Counted from the first letter of the stretch, positions 1 to 6,835 are shown. The stretch is DNA of 12,504 nucleotides from Anaerolineae bacterium (GCA_014360855.1 JACIWP010000063.1:1-12504); one strand, 5' to 3'. The notes: generated by a model from the letters alone, not told the origin. Numbers and translations: made by a program.

Positions 1-233
1 TGTCGCACCGGCTGGTGGCGCGCGGCATGACCCAGCGTGAGGCAGTGCTGACGCTGTACCTGGCCGGCGGGCTCCTGGGCGCGCTGGCCATGTTCATCGT
101 CAACGCGGATCGGCTGGAATCCTACATGATCGGCGCGGCCGTCGCCGGCATCGCGCTGTATTTCCTGCACGAGCTGGAATGGCGCGCGCCGGCCCGAAAG
201 GAGGCCCTCCATGAGCGCGAACCGCAACGATAA
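1..233 (+). CDS. Undecaprenyl-phosphate sugar-1-phosphate transferase (WecA/TagO/MraY-like), C-terminal fragment
   Basis: The frame is open from base 3, so this is the 3' end of a gene that starts before the window; 76 codons are visible. The fragment begins SHRLVARGMTQREAV, which resembles the conserved cytoplasmic HHRL-G-(S/T)xRxAV element near the C terminus of WecA/TagO/RgpG enzymes. Two hydrophobic helices follow (about residues 16-33 and 42-57), then a charged tail. Family members transfer a sugar-1-phosphate, often GlcNAc-1-P, from a UDP-sugar to undecaprenyl phosphate at the cytoplasmic membrane, the first step of many surface polymers. The catalytic aspartates lie upstream of the window, so the substrate cannot be judged. 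The last 23 bases overlap the start of the next gene, suggesting translational coupling. A different polytopic protein cannot be excluded. Confidence 0.68.
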   Translation, partial: SHRLVARGMTQREAVLTLYLAGGLLGALAMFIVNADRLESYMIGAAVAGIALYFLHELEWRAPARKEALHEREPQR

Positions 234-774
234 CCGCCGCTGGTGGTGGCTGGCCGCCGTCCTGGCGCTGGCGCTCATTGCCGCCGGCCTGCTGGTGGTC
301 TGGCATCCCTGGTCCCGGCCGGCGCCGGCCCGCTATCTCGCCACTATCGAGACGGACAAGGGCAGTATCGTCATCGAGCTGTACGGCGATATCGCCCCCA
401 AAACGGTGGAAAACTTCGTCAAGCTGGCCCGCCAGGGCTTTTATGATGGGCTGACCTTCCACCGGGTGGTGCCGGGCTTCGTCATCCAGGGCGGCGACCC
501 CAAAGGGGACGGCACGGGCGGCCCGGGCTACACCATCGAAGCGGAGATCAGCTCGCTCTCCCACATCACCGGCACAGTGGCCATGGCCCGCCGGCCCGAC
601 GAGGTCAACCCTGAACGGCGCTCCAGCGGAAGTCAGTTCTACATCTGCCTGGCGCCCCAGCCCCATCTGGACGGCCAATACACCATCTTCGGGCAGGTGG
701 TCGAGGGCATGGATACGGTCCTGCGCATCACGCCCGGGGATGTGATGCGGCGGGTGACCATCCGCGAGAAATGA
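211..774 (+). CDS. Membrane-anchored cyclophilin-type peptidyl-prolyl cis-trans isomerase
   Basis: The 187-residue protein has a short basic N terminus, one membrane-spanning segment at about residues 11-30, and a cyclophilin domain at about 42-186, so the domain probably faces the outside as a signal-anchored foldase. Cyclophilins speed cis-trans isomerisation of X-Pro bonds. Family motifs are clear: FHRVVPGFVIQGGDP at 83-97 with the catalytic-type Arg85 and Gln93, then GSQFYI at 140-145 and HLDGQYTIFGQVVEGMD at 152-168. The tryptophan that confers cyclosporin sensitivity in eukaryotic cyclophilins is not present (His152-Leu153 in that region), as is usual in bacteria. The start is supported by an AAAGGAGG sequence at 197-204, six bases before the ATG. 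The start overlaps the upstream transferase gene by 23 bases, so the two are probably cotranscribed. Confidence 0.93.
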   Translation: MSANRNDNRRWWWLAAVLALALIAAGLLVVWHPWSRPAPARYLATIETDKGSIVIELYGDIAPKTVENFVKLARQGFYDGLTFHRVVPGFVIQGGDPKGDGTGGPGYTIEAEISSLSHITGTVAMARRPDEVNPERRSSGSQFYICLAPQPHLDGQYTIFGQVVEGMDTVLRITPGDVMRRVTIREK

Positions 775-842
775 GCCGGCGCACCGTTGGCGGCCGGCGG
801 GGGTTACAAATATTGACGGGGGATTTCGAGGGAGCGGCAGGG

Positions 843-1109
843 ATGGCACAGCTTACTCTCTCCCGGGCAGTATGCATCCTGGCCCTCGTTGCCGCGCTGT
901 ATCTCGCGCTGGGAGCAGGGTTTCATTTTGCCTGGAAAAGCGCGTTGGATGCCTGCCGGCAGACACGAGAGGCCGCCGGCGAGTTCGTTGAGCCGGAAGT
1001 GTTCTGGTGGCCGATCGGTCTGGTGTTCGACATAGTGTACTGGCCGGTGTATGCCTGGGCCAATATGTACCACGACGGAACACCGTTCGCCACACCCTGC
1101 ACCCATTAG
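843..1109 (+). CDS. Small membrane protein of unknown function (two hydrophobic segments)
   Basis: I do not recognise this 88-residue protein. It has a hydrophobic helix at about residues 7-28, a polar stretch with several charges (about 31-52), and a second aromatic-rich hydrophobic segment at about 53-74 (WWPIGLVFDIVYWPVYAWAN). It ends in MYHDGTPFATPCTH, with one Cys near the end (Cys86) and another at Cys38. The pair would be on opposite ends of the second helix, or on the same side if that segment only lies along the membrane surface. The ATG at 843 was chosen because GAGGGAG lies at 828-834, eight bases upstream. The same frame is open back to an ATG at 771 that overlaps the preceding stop codon, giving 112 residues, but that extension is basic and not protein-like. 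It follows the isomerase gene on the same strand. Confidence 0.62.
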   Translation: MAQLTLSRAVCILALVAALYLALGAGFHFAWKSALDACRQTREAAGEFVEPEVFWWPIGLVFDIVYWPVYAWANMYHDGTPFATPCTH

Positions 1110-1158
1110 CCGGCCGGGGGTGGGGCCATACCGACATATACAGGACGCGTATCCTTCT

Positions 1159-1794
1159 ATGAATGACTGCGCAAGCCCGTCCGCGCTCCAGAACGGAGCT
1201 CAAGAACATAAACGCCGCTTCACCCTGCGGGAGCGGTGGGCCGGCATCCACTGGCGGCAGGCCCTGCCGCGCCTGTTGATGTTCCTCTTCGCCATCGCCA
1301 TCACCCTGGTCATCATCATGTACCGGGATACGCTGGGGCAGTTCTCTCGCTACGGCCTGCTGGGCATCTTCATCATCAATGTGCTGGGCAACGCCACGCT
1401 GGTCATGCCGGCGCCGACCATCGCCTTCGTCTTCGCCTTCGGTAGCACCATGCCGGCCTGGCAGGTGGGGCTGGCCGCCGGCCTGGGCAGTACCCTGGGC
1501 GAGATCGTCGGCTACATGGCCGGCTATGCCGGCAGTGCCATCGTCGAGGACCGAGCGCGCTACGAGCGCGTGCGCGCCTACATGATGCGCTACGGCCCCT
1601 TCGCGATCTTCGTGCTGGCATTCATCCCCAACCCCATTTTCGACCTGGCCGGCATCGCCGCCGGCACCCTGAAAATGCCCCTGTGGGAGTTCCTGCTCCC
1701 CTGCTGGGCCGGCAAGACCCTCAAGATGCTGGCGGTGGCCTACGCCGGCGCCGGCTCCATCACCTTCCTGACCTCGCTCTTCCAATCCTTCTGA
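1159..1794 (+). CDS. VTT-domain (DedA/SNARE-associated Golgi-type) membrane protein
   Basis: From the chosen ATG the protein has 211 residues. A basic N-terminal stretch is followed by a membrane helix at about 38-54 and a VTT domain at about 65-195. Visible hallmarks are the re-entrant/glycine-rich region with GLGSTLGEIVGYMAGY (108-123) and the later FIPNPIFDLAGIAAGTLKMP (155-174), which corresponds to the conserved Pro- and Gly-rich element of DedA-like proteins. Members are implicated in lipid scrambling or undecaprenyl-phosphate recycling and in envelope homeostasis. Which of these applies here is inference. The start is uncertain: there is no good ribosome-binding site before 1159. A GTG at 1120 (11 bases after the preceding stop) and an ATG at 1051 (overlapping the preceding gene) are in frame, but would add a residue run unlike the family. 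Confidence 0.82.
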   Translation: MNDCASPSALQNGAQEHKRRFTLRERWAGIHWRQALPRLLMFLFAIAITLVIIMYRDTLGQFSRYGLLGIFIINVLGNATLVMPAPTIAFVFAFGSTMPAWQVGLAAGLGSTLGEIVGYMAGYAGSAIVEDRARYERVRAYMMRYGPFAIFVLAFIPNPIFDLAGIAAGTLKMPLWEFLLPCWAGKTLKMLAVAYAGAGSITFLTSLFQSF

Positions 1795-1844
1795 CCCGCC
1801 CCGTCCAAGGGAGGCCGGGAAATTCGCCCCCTGCTCCCCGGCTG

Positions 1845-1853
1845 TGGTATAAT
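1845..1853 (+). promoter_or_regulatory. Extended -10 promoter for ribonuclease Z gene
   Basis: TGGTATAAT at 1845-1853 is a perfect TGnTATAAT extended -10 element in an otherwise GC-rich 98-base gap. No good -35 hexamer lies 16-18 bases upstream (the expected place reads CGCCCC), as is common with extended -10 promoters. Transcription would start near 1860 and give a leader of about 33 bases before the rnz start codon. The likely transcript is rnz, the PuuD-like gene and murI. Confidence 0.65.
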
Positions 1854-1892
1854 GCCCCCAGCGAATCTCAGAACACCAACAAAGGTCACAGC

Positions 1893-2876
1893 ATGTTCGA
1901 ACTAGTCTTCCTCGGCACATCGGCATCCGCCCCCTCCGTCCGCAGAGGGCTTTCCTCCGCTGTGGTGCTGTATAAAGAATACCGCTTCATGATCGACTGC
2001 GGTGAGGGCACCCAGCGTCAGCTCCTTCAGAGCGGCCTCGGCTTCAAACGGCTGGACAAGATCCTGCTGACCCACGGGCACCTGGACCACATCCTGGGGC
2101 TGGGCGGACTGGCCTCGACCTTCGCGCGCTGGGAGATGATCCCGCGGCTGGAGATTTACGGAGGCGCCTGGGCGCTGGAGCGGGTGCGGGCGCTGATGCA
2201 GGTGGTTTTCGGCGCCGGCACTCCCCCCATCGAAATCGTCTATGTCGAGATCCGCCCCGGCGTCGTCATGGCTGATGAGCACTTCGAGATCATCGCCTTC
2301 CCGGTAATGCACCGCGAGAGCGGAAGCCTGGGCTATACCTTTCAGGAGCGGCCCAAGCGCCGCTTCCTGAACGACAAGGCGGAGGCGTTGGGCGTGCCGG
2401 CCGGCCCCGAACGCCGCCGGCTGGTGCAGGGCGAACCCATCACCCTCGCCGACGGCCGCATCGTCACGCCGGATGAGGTGCTGGGACCCGAGGAGCCGGG
2501 CGCCAAGCTGGTCTTCGTCGGGGATGCCGGCGAGGTCGAAAGCCTGGTGGAGCCGGCGCGCGGCGCCGACGCCTTGGTCATCGAGGCGACCTACCTGGAG
2601 GAAGAGCGCGAGATGGCCCGCCGCTTCGGCCACATCACGGCGCGGCAGGCCGCCGAACTGGCAGTGGCCGCCGGCGTGCGGGAACTCATCCTGACGCACA
2701 TCTCGCGCCGCTACACCGTCCAGCAGGTGCTGGAAGAGGCGCGCCAGGTCTTCCCCGCGGTACGCGTGGCGCGCGATTTCGACGGCTTCCGCATCACCCG
2801 CGACAAGCCCATCACCCTGGTGCGCTACCCGATCTCCGCCGGCGAGGAGCCAGAGGAATCCAAAACCCCATCGTAG
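1893..2876 (+). CDS. rnz: Ribonuclease Z (tRNA 3'-processing metallo-beta-lactamase-fold endonuclease)
   Basis: The 327-residue protein is a full-length bacterial RNase Z, which cuts tRNA precursors at their 3' side in the cytoplasm using two zinc ions. The metal ligands are all visible: HGHLDH at 61-66, His140, Asp211 in FVGDAGE, and His269 in LTHISRRY. The RFGHITARQAAELA element at 244-257 supplies the family histidine His247. The region GVPAGPERRRLVQGE (167-181) matches the exosite-type GxPxGPxxxxL segment that separates RNase Z from other family members. The start was placed at 1893 because AAAGG at 1880-1884 is eight bases upstream and the family begins with a short MxxxFLGTSxxxP strand. 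The frame stays open upstream to 1683, but that part overlaps the preceding gene. The C-terminal 10-15 residues are an acidic tail not typical of the fold. Confidence 0.95.
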   Translation: MFELVFLGTSASAPSVRRGLSSAVVLYKEYRFMIDCGEGTQRQLLQSGLGFKRLDKILLTHGHLDHILGLGGLASTFARWEMIPRLEIYGGAWALERVRALMQVVFGAGTPPIEIVYVEIRPGVVMADEHFEIIAFPVMHRESGSLGYTFQERPKRRFLNDKAEALGVPAGPERRRLVQGEPITLADGRIVTPDEVLGPEEPGAKLVFVGDAGEVESLVEPARGADALVIEATYLEEEREMARRFGHITARQAAELAVAAGVRELILTHISRRYTVQQVLEEARQVFPAVRVARDFDGFRITRDKPITLVRYPISAGEEPEESKTPS

Positions 2877-2920
2877 GGGCAGTGCACGCTCCGCCCGCAT
2901 TTCCGCATTCCCACTGCATC

Positions 2921-2926
2921 AGGAGG
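2921..2926 (+). promoter_or_regulatory. Ribosome-binding site with long spacing before the PuuD-like gene
   Basis: A perfect AGGAGG lies 12 bases before the ATG at 2939, longer than the usual 5-9. It favours 2939 over the in-frame GTG at 2882, which would add a 19-residue extension with no family match. The 62-base gap after rnz shows no clear promoter or terminator. Confidence 0.55.
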
Positions 2927-2938
2927 ATATCCAGAACT

Positions 2939-3667
2939 ATGACCCATCCTGCGATCGGCATCCCATGTGCCCGCATTGAGCTGGACGCGGACCGCCCGCC
3001 GGTGATGGGCGTCCAGCGGACCTACATCGAGGCATTAGAGCGCGCCGGCGCGGCACCGCTGTTGATCCCTGTGGGCATGCCGGCAGATGCCCTGCAGGCG
3101 CTGGCGGAGCGAGTGGACGGCCTCCTGTTGGCCGGCGGCGAGGACGTGGACCCCCAGTTCTACGGGGCCGAGCGCCATCCCACCATGCGGCACACCGACC
3201 CCTTGCGCGACGAGACGGAAATCATGCTGACCCGCTGGATGGTGACCCAGGACCGCCCGGTGCTGGCCATCTGCCGGGGGCATCAGCTCCTGAATGTCGC
3301 GCTGGGAGGGACGCTGGTCCAGGACATCCCTTCTGAGCTATTGGTAGCCTGCGACCATCCCCGCTTTTACCCGTCCCACGCCCTGGATGAGCTGGCGCAT
3401 GAGGTACGGCTGGCAACGGACAGCCGGCTCTTCGCCATCCTGGGGCAGGCATCCCTATGGGTCAACTCGCGGCATCATCAGGCGGTGAAGGAGCTGGGCC
3501 AGGGATTGGTCGCCACAGCCTGGGCACCGGATGGAGTGGTAGAGGGCATGGAACTGCCCGGCCGGCGGTTCGTGGTGAGCGTGCAGTGGCACCCGGAGAA
3601 CCTGCTGGATGCCGTGCCGGCCATGCGCCGGCTGTTCGAAGCCTTCGTCGCGGAGGCGGCCCGATGA
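2939..3667 (+). CDS. PuuD-like gamma-glutamyl-gamma-aminobutyrate hydrolase family protein (peptidase C26, class I amidotransferase fold)
   Basis: The 242-residue protein is a complete single-domain member of the peptidase C26 family, whose characterised members hydrolyse gamma-glutamyl amide bonds, for example gamma-glutamyl-GABA in putrescine breakdown. The nucleophile elbow is ICRGHQLLNV at 111-120 with Cys112. The other triad residues are His218 and Glu220 in VQWHPE (216-220). The family-specific GGEDVDPQFYG (66-76) and VNSRHHQAV (175-183) are present. No other putrescine-utilisation gene is nearby, so the substrate is unknown; a general gamma-glutamyl hydrolase role is as likely. The stop codon overlaps the murI start (ATGA at 3664-3667), so the two are probably translated together. 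The product glutamate could feed the racemase, but that link is inference. Confidence 0.9.
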   Translation: MTHPAIGIPCARIELDADRPPVMGVQRTYIEALERAGAAPLLIPVGMPADALQALAERVDGLLLAGGEDVDPQFYGAERHPTMRHTDPLRDETEIMLTRWMVTQDRPVLAICRGHQLLNVALGGTLVQDIPSELLVACDHPRFYPSHALDELAHEVRLATDSRLFAILGQASLWVNSRHHQAVKELGQGLVATAWAPDGVVEGMELPGRRFVVSVQWHPENLLDAVPAMRRLFEAFVAEAAR

Positions 3668-4512
3668 GCGACGACCGGCCCATCGCCCTGTTCGATTCGG
3701 GCGTGGGAGGGTTATCCGTCTGGCGCGCCGTGCGGGAGCTACTGCCGCAGGAAGGGCTGATCTACCTGGGGGACACGGCCCATATCCCGTACGGCCGGCG
3801 CTCCCACGCCGAGATCGAGAGCTACGCCCATGAGATCGTGCGCTTTTTCGTGGAAGAGCTGGAAGCCAAGCTGGTGGTGGTGGCCTGCAACACCGCTTCG
3901 GCGGCCAGCCTGCAGAGCCTGCGGGCCAGGTACCCGGTGCCGATCGTGGGGATGGAGCCGGCGGTCAAGCCGGCCACCGAACGCACGCGCCGGCGGCGCG
4001 TGGGGGTGATCGCCACCCAGGCCACCATCCAGGCCACGGTCTTCGCCCGGCTGGTGGAACGCTTCGCCAATGGGGTCGAGGTCTGGACGCAGGCCTGCCC
4101 GGGCCTGGTGGAAGCGGTGGAGGAAGGCCGGCTGGAGGATGCCGGCACGATCGCCCTCCTGCGCGAGTACCTTTCCCCCATGCTGAAGGCCGGTATTGAT
4201 GAACTGGTGCTGGGGTGCACCCATTATCCCTTTCTGATGCCGACCCTGCGCCAGGTGGTTGGCCCGGACGTGGATATCATTGACCCGGCGCCGGCGGTGG
4301 CGCGCCAGGTGGGCCGGGTGCTGGATATGCACGGCCTGCGCGCCGATCCGCTGTCCGCTGGGAGCACGCGCTTCTTCTGCACCGGGGATGTACAGCGCTT
4401 CCGCCAAACCGCGGAGCGGCTGGTCGGGCCGATCGGCGAGGTGTATCCATTGATCTGGGAGAACGGCCGGCTGAGGATGGCGCCGGCCGGCAGTTTCACC
4501 AGTGCTCGATAG
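3664..4512 (+). CDS. murI: Glutamate racemase
   Basis: The 282-residue protein is a typical-length MurI, the cofactor-independent cytoplasmic enzyme that makes D-glutamate for peptidoglycan. The two catalytic cysteines are Cys75 in ACNTASA (74-80) and Cys185 in GCTHYPF (184-190). The substrate-binding DSGVGGLSV (11-19) and GDTAHIPYG (36-44) motifs are intact. The ATG at 3664 is chosen because GGAGG at 3652-3656 sits seven bases upstream and the product then starts with the usual short lead into the DSGVGG strand. It overlaps the preceding hydrolase gene by four bases. Its 3' end overlaps the convergent kinase gene by 17 bases, leaving no room for a terminator between them. Presence of murI implies a peptidoglycan wall. 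Confidence 0.96.
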   Translation: MSDDRPIALFDSGVGGLSVWRAVRELLPQEGLIYLGDTAHIPYGRRSHAEIESYAHEIVRFFVEELEAKLVVVACNTASAASLQSLRARYPVPIVGMEPAVKPATERTRRRRVGVIATQATIQATVFARLVERFANGVEVWTQACPGLVEAVEEGRLEDAGTIALLREYLSPMLKAGIDELVLGCTHYPFLMPTLRQVVGPDVDIIDPAPAVARQVGRVLDMHGLRADPLSAGSTRFFCTGDVQRFRQTAERLVGPIGEVYPLIWENGRLRMAPAGSFTSAR

Positions 4513-5521
4513 CCCAGCACAACTCCCGCTGGGTGGTGGTGGCGTTGCCCAGCTTGCGCACCACCAGGCCGGCGGCGTAATTGGCCAGGCGCAGGGCATA
4601 AGCAAACGGAAGCTTGGCGGCCAGTGCCATGGTCAGCACAGCGATGACCGTGTCGCCGGCCCCTGTGACATCATAGACTTCACTGCGGTTGACCGCTGGC
4701 AGGATGACGAAGCCCTCGTTCCGGCTCAGGCCGGCCATCCCCTGCGGCCCGCGCGTGATGACCACCGCCTGCGTCTGCAGGCCGTCGAGCAGGTCCCGGC
4801 AAGCGGCCTCGATCTGCGAATGGGTCACCAGCTCCCGCCCCAGGGTCGCCTCCGCCTCCGCCTGATTGCATTTCACCAGGTCGAACCCCTTGTAGCGCGA
4901 TAAATTGCCCTGGGAGTCCACCGTGGTCAGAAGGTCATGGGCGCGGGCGATTTCCAGCACCGTCTGGGCCATGCCGTCGGACATGACGCTGGTGCGGTAG
5001 TCGGAGACCAGCAGGGCCTCGGCGCGGGGGGCCAGCTCGCGAAGATGAGAGATCAGGGCTTCCTGCACAGCGGGGTCCAGCGGCCGGCGGTCCACCCGGT
5101 CAATGCGCGCCAACTGCTGGGGAAAGCGCAGACTGCCGCGCGAGATGATGCGGGTTTTGGTGGTGGTGGGGCGCGAGGGGTCCACCACGACGCCGGCGGG
5201 CTCAATGCCGGCCTCTCGCAGTTCCTGCAGGAGCTGACGGCCGGCCTCGTCATCGCCCACCACGCCCACCTGCACCGCGATGCCCTGCAGGGCGATAATG
5301 TTGCTGGCCGGATTGGCGCCGCCGCCGGGCCGGTAAAACCTGCGCTCGAACTCCAGCACCGGGATGGGGGCCTCGCGGGAAAGGCGGGTGGCCTGCCCCT
5401 CGATGTATTCATCCAGGAAGAGGTCGCCGATGACGACGATGCGACGCCAGGACAGGCGCGGCACGACGGCGATCAGGTCGGCCGGCGCAATTCCGCTCAT
5501 CGCTCCTGTACGCTGACTCAT
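4496..5521 (-). CDS. RfaE/HldE-type PfkB family sugar kinase (heptose-7-phosphate kinase-like)
   Basis: The 341-residue protein is a PfkB/ribokinase-fold enzyme most like the kinase domain of HldE (RfaE), which phosphorylates D-glycero-D-manno-heptose 7-phosphate at C1 for ADP-heptose synthesis. Visible motifs are GDLFLDEYI at 32-40, RLSREAPIPVLE at 46-57 (HldE: RxSxEAPVPV), RPGGGANPASN at 64-74, KTRIISRG at 122-129, and DVTGAGD at 284-290 with the catalytic base Asp290. There is no C-terminal cytidylyltransferase-like domain, so this corresponds to a stand-alone HldA-type kinase. Other PfkB substrates are possible. The ATG at 5521 has no good ribosome-binding site; an in-frame ATG at 5500 has AGGAG only two bases upstream. 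A strong promoter lies about 100 bases upstream. The 3' end overlaps murI on the opposite strand. Confidence 0.86.
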   Translation of the reverse strand: MSQRTGAMSGIAPADLIAVVPRLSWRRIVVIGDLFLDEYIEGQATRLSREAPIPVLEFERRFYRPGGGANPASNIIALQGIAVQVGVVGDDEAGRQLLQELREAGIEPAGVVVDPSRPTTTKTRIISRGSLRFPQQLARIDRVDRRPLDPAVQEALISHLRELAPRAEALLVSDYRTSVMSDGMAQTVLEIARAHDLLTTVDSQGNLSRYKGFDLVKCNQAEAEATLGRELVTHSQIEAACRDLLDGLQTQAVVITRGPQGMAGLSRNEGFVILPAVNRSEVYDVTGAGDTVIAVLTMALAAKLPFAYALRLANYAAGLVVRKLGNATTTQRELCWAIEHW

Positions 5522-5624
5522 CTACATGTCCATCTGACAATAGAATCTAAAGGTGTGGAAAGAGCATGGCGGACACATCGCCCCATCCGCGATCCATACC
5601 TTTTCCAACGCCCTCTCTAGCGGG

Positions 5625-5653
5625 ATTATACGCTTTGCCGGCGAAGATGACAA
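5625..5653 (-). promoter_or_regulatory. Sigma-70-type promoter for the sugar kinase gene
   Basis: Read on the minus strand, TTGTCA (5653-5648) and TATAAT (5630-5625) are separated by exactly 17 bases, five of six and six of six matches to the housekeeping consensus. Transcription would start near 5618, giving a leader of about 97 bases before the kinase start. It sits in the gap after the threonine aldolase gene, so the kinase has its own promoter and need not depend on the upstream operon. Confidence 0.75.
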
Positions 5654-5672
5654 GCGGTTGAAGCCGAACCGC
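5654..5672 (-). terminator. Possible weak terminator hairpin upstream of the kinase promoter
   Basis: On the minus strand GCGGTT pairs with AACCGC around a seven-base loop, followed by TTGTCATCTT, a modestly T-rich stretch. It lies about 50 bases after the threonine aldolase stop and touches the -35 box of the kinase promoter. It could end the upstream operon, though the stem is short and the T tract interrupted. It may instead be a regulator site beside the -35 box. Confidence 0.33.
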
Positions 5673-5720
5673 GCGGGACCGCCGGCGGACCCCAGGATGT
5701 CAGCGAAACGGATCCGGGAG

Positions 5721-6776
5721 CTACACCTGCCCCAGGACGGCCCGCAATGCCCGCACCGCCTGCTCGACCTTTTCTGGGGTGATCCAGTAGTGAGTGACCA
5801 GGCGGAACTCCCGCTCCTTCATCCAACCAATCCGGACCCGATATTCGGATTCCAGGCGCGCCACCAGTTCCTGGGGTTCCAGCGGCACGGATTCGCTCAG
5901 CCGAAAGTAGATGATGTTGGTCTGCACGGTGTCGAGGTCAATGATCACCCCTGGCAGGCCGGCGAGGGTTTCCGCCAAGATGCGCGCATGGCGGTGGTCT
6001 TCGGCCAGCCGGTCCACCATCTCCTCCAGGGCGACAATGCCGGCGGCGGCAATCACTCCCACCTGGCGCATCCCACCTCCCAGGGCCTTGCGCCAGCGCC
6101 GGGCATGGTAGATGAACTCTTCCGTGCCGCAAAGCATGCTCCCCACCGGCGCGCACAGCCCCTTGCTCAGGCAGAACATCACGCTGTCAACGTGCTGGGT
6201 GAATTCCGTGATGGGACAACCCAGGGCGACAGCCGCATTAAAGATGCGGGCGCCGTCCAGATGTACCGCCAGACCGTGCCGGTCCGCGATCTCCCTGACC
6301 TGGACGAAATAGGCGGGAGGAACGACGACCCCGCCACAGGCGTTATGCGTGTTTTCGAGGAAGATGGCCCGGGTACGGGGGAAATGGGGATTGTCCGGCC
6401 GGATGGCCGCCTCGATGGCGGTCAGCGGCAGGGTGCCGTCCGGCAGGTTGGGGACCGGGTGCATAGCGATGCTCCCCAGGGTAGATGCCCCGCCGGCCTC
6501 CCAGACGAAGGTATGGCACTTGTCCCCCAGGATGATCTCGTCGCCGCGGCCGCAGTGCACCAGGGCGGCAATGAGGTTGCCCATGGTACCGGTGGGGACG
6601 AAGAGGGCGGCCTCCTTGCCGGCGCGTTCGGCGGCCATCCTCTCCAGGCGCTGGACCGTGGGGTCATCCCCCCAGACATCATCCCCCACTTCCGCGGCGG
6701 CCATGGCGGCGCGCATGGCCGGCGTGGGCCAGGTCACGGTATCCGAGCGTAAATCCACCGAATCCATCACGTTCAT
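5721..6776 (-). CDS. ltaE: Low-specificity L-threonine aldolase (PLP-dependent)
   Basis: The 351-residue protein is a full-length fold-type I PLP enzyme that splits L-threonine or L-allo-threonine to glycine and acetaldehyde in the cytoplasm. Family signatures are VDLRSDTVTWPT at the N terminus (7-18), GDKCHTF (84-90) with the ring-stacking His88, VHLDGARIFN (171-180) with Asp174 contacting the pyridine nitrogen, and CLSKGL (202-207) with the Schiff-base Lys205. The start at 6776 is fixed by AGGAGG at 6788-6783, six bases upstream. The frame stays open to 6866, but this runs into the YfhO gene. It begins 59 bases after the YfhO stop on the same strand and is probably the last gene of the glycosyltransferase operon, though a weak promoter in the gap cannot be excluded. 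Its metabolic link to glycosylation is not obvious. Confidence 0.93.
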   Translation of the reverse strand: MNVMDSVDLRSDTVTWPTPAMRAAMAAAEVGDDVWGDDPTVQRLERMAAERAGKEAALFVPTGTMGNLIAALVHCGRGDEIILGDKCHTFVWEAGGASTLGSIAMHPVPNLPDGTLPLTAIEAAIRPDNPHFPRTRAIFLENTHNACGGVVVPPAYFVQVREIADRHGLAVHLDGARIFNAAVALGCPITEFTQHVDSVMFCLSKGLCAPVGSMLCGTEEFIYHARRWRKALGGGMRQVGVIAAAGIVALEEMVDRLAEDHRHARILAETLAGLPGVIIDLDTVQTNIIYFRLSESVPLEPQELVARLESEYRVRIGWMKEREFRLVTHYWITPEKVEQAVRALRAVLGQV

Positions 6777-6782
6777 CGTATG

Positions 6783-6788
6783 CCTCCT
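6783..6788 (-). promoter_or_regulatory. Ribosome-binding site deciding the threonine aldolase start
   Basis: A perfect AGGAGG on the minus strand lies six bases before the ATG at 6776. This selects it over the ATG nine bases further in (6767) and over upstream in-frame ATGs. Confidence 0.75.
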
Positions 6789-6835
6789 GATTGGCTCCCA
6801 GACCGTATACTGTTCTGGGATAGGGATATCATCGT

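Noticed and set aside
787..816. AT-rich patch with TTGGCG and AATATT-like boxes before the small membrane protein gene
   Set aside because: The boxes match poorly. The patch may simply be a short untranslated gap in an operon.
100..849. Minus-strand open frame of 249 codons
   Set aside because: It is antisense to the cyclophilin gene, which has intact motifs and a strong ribosome-binding site.
1814..1842. GCCGGG...CCCGGC stem before the rnz promoter as a terminator for the VTT gene
   Set aside because: The stem is only six base pairs with a 17-base loop and no T tract, and this motif is common in such GC-rich sequence.
853..1926. Minus-strand open frame of 357 codons
   Set aside because: It is antisense to the small membrane protein and the VTT gene and covers the rnz promoter. 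The composition is that of a shadow frame, with no domain features.
1902..2900. Minus-strand open frame of 332 codons
   Set aside because: It is the exact antisense of ribonuclease Z, with no independent motif or start signal.
3739..4605. Minus-strand open frame of 288 codons
   Set aside because: It is antisense to murI and overlaps the end of the kinase gene in another frame. The sequence has a shadow-like composition.
5553..6752. Long plus-strand open frame of 399 codons
   Set aside because: It lies antisense to the threonine aldolase gene, whose catalytic motifs are complete. Its product is rich in His, Gln, Gly and Asp without any recognisable motif, as expected of the complement of a high-GC gene.
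6804..6832. Possible promoter (ATGATA, 17 bases, TATACG on the minus strand) before threonine aldolase
   Set aside because: Only four of six matches in each box; too weak to list as a feature.
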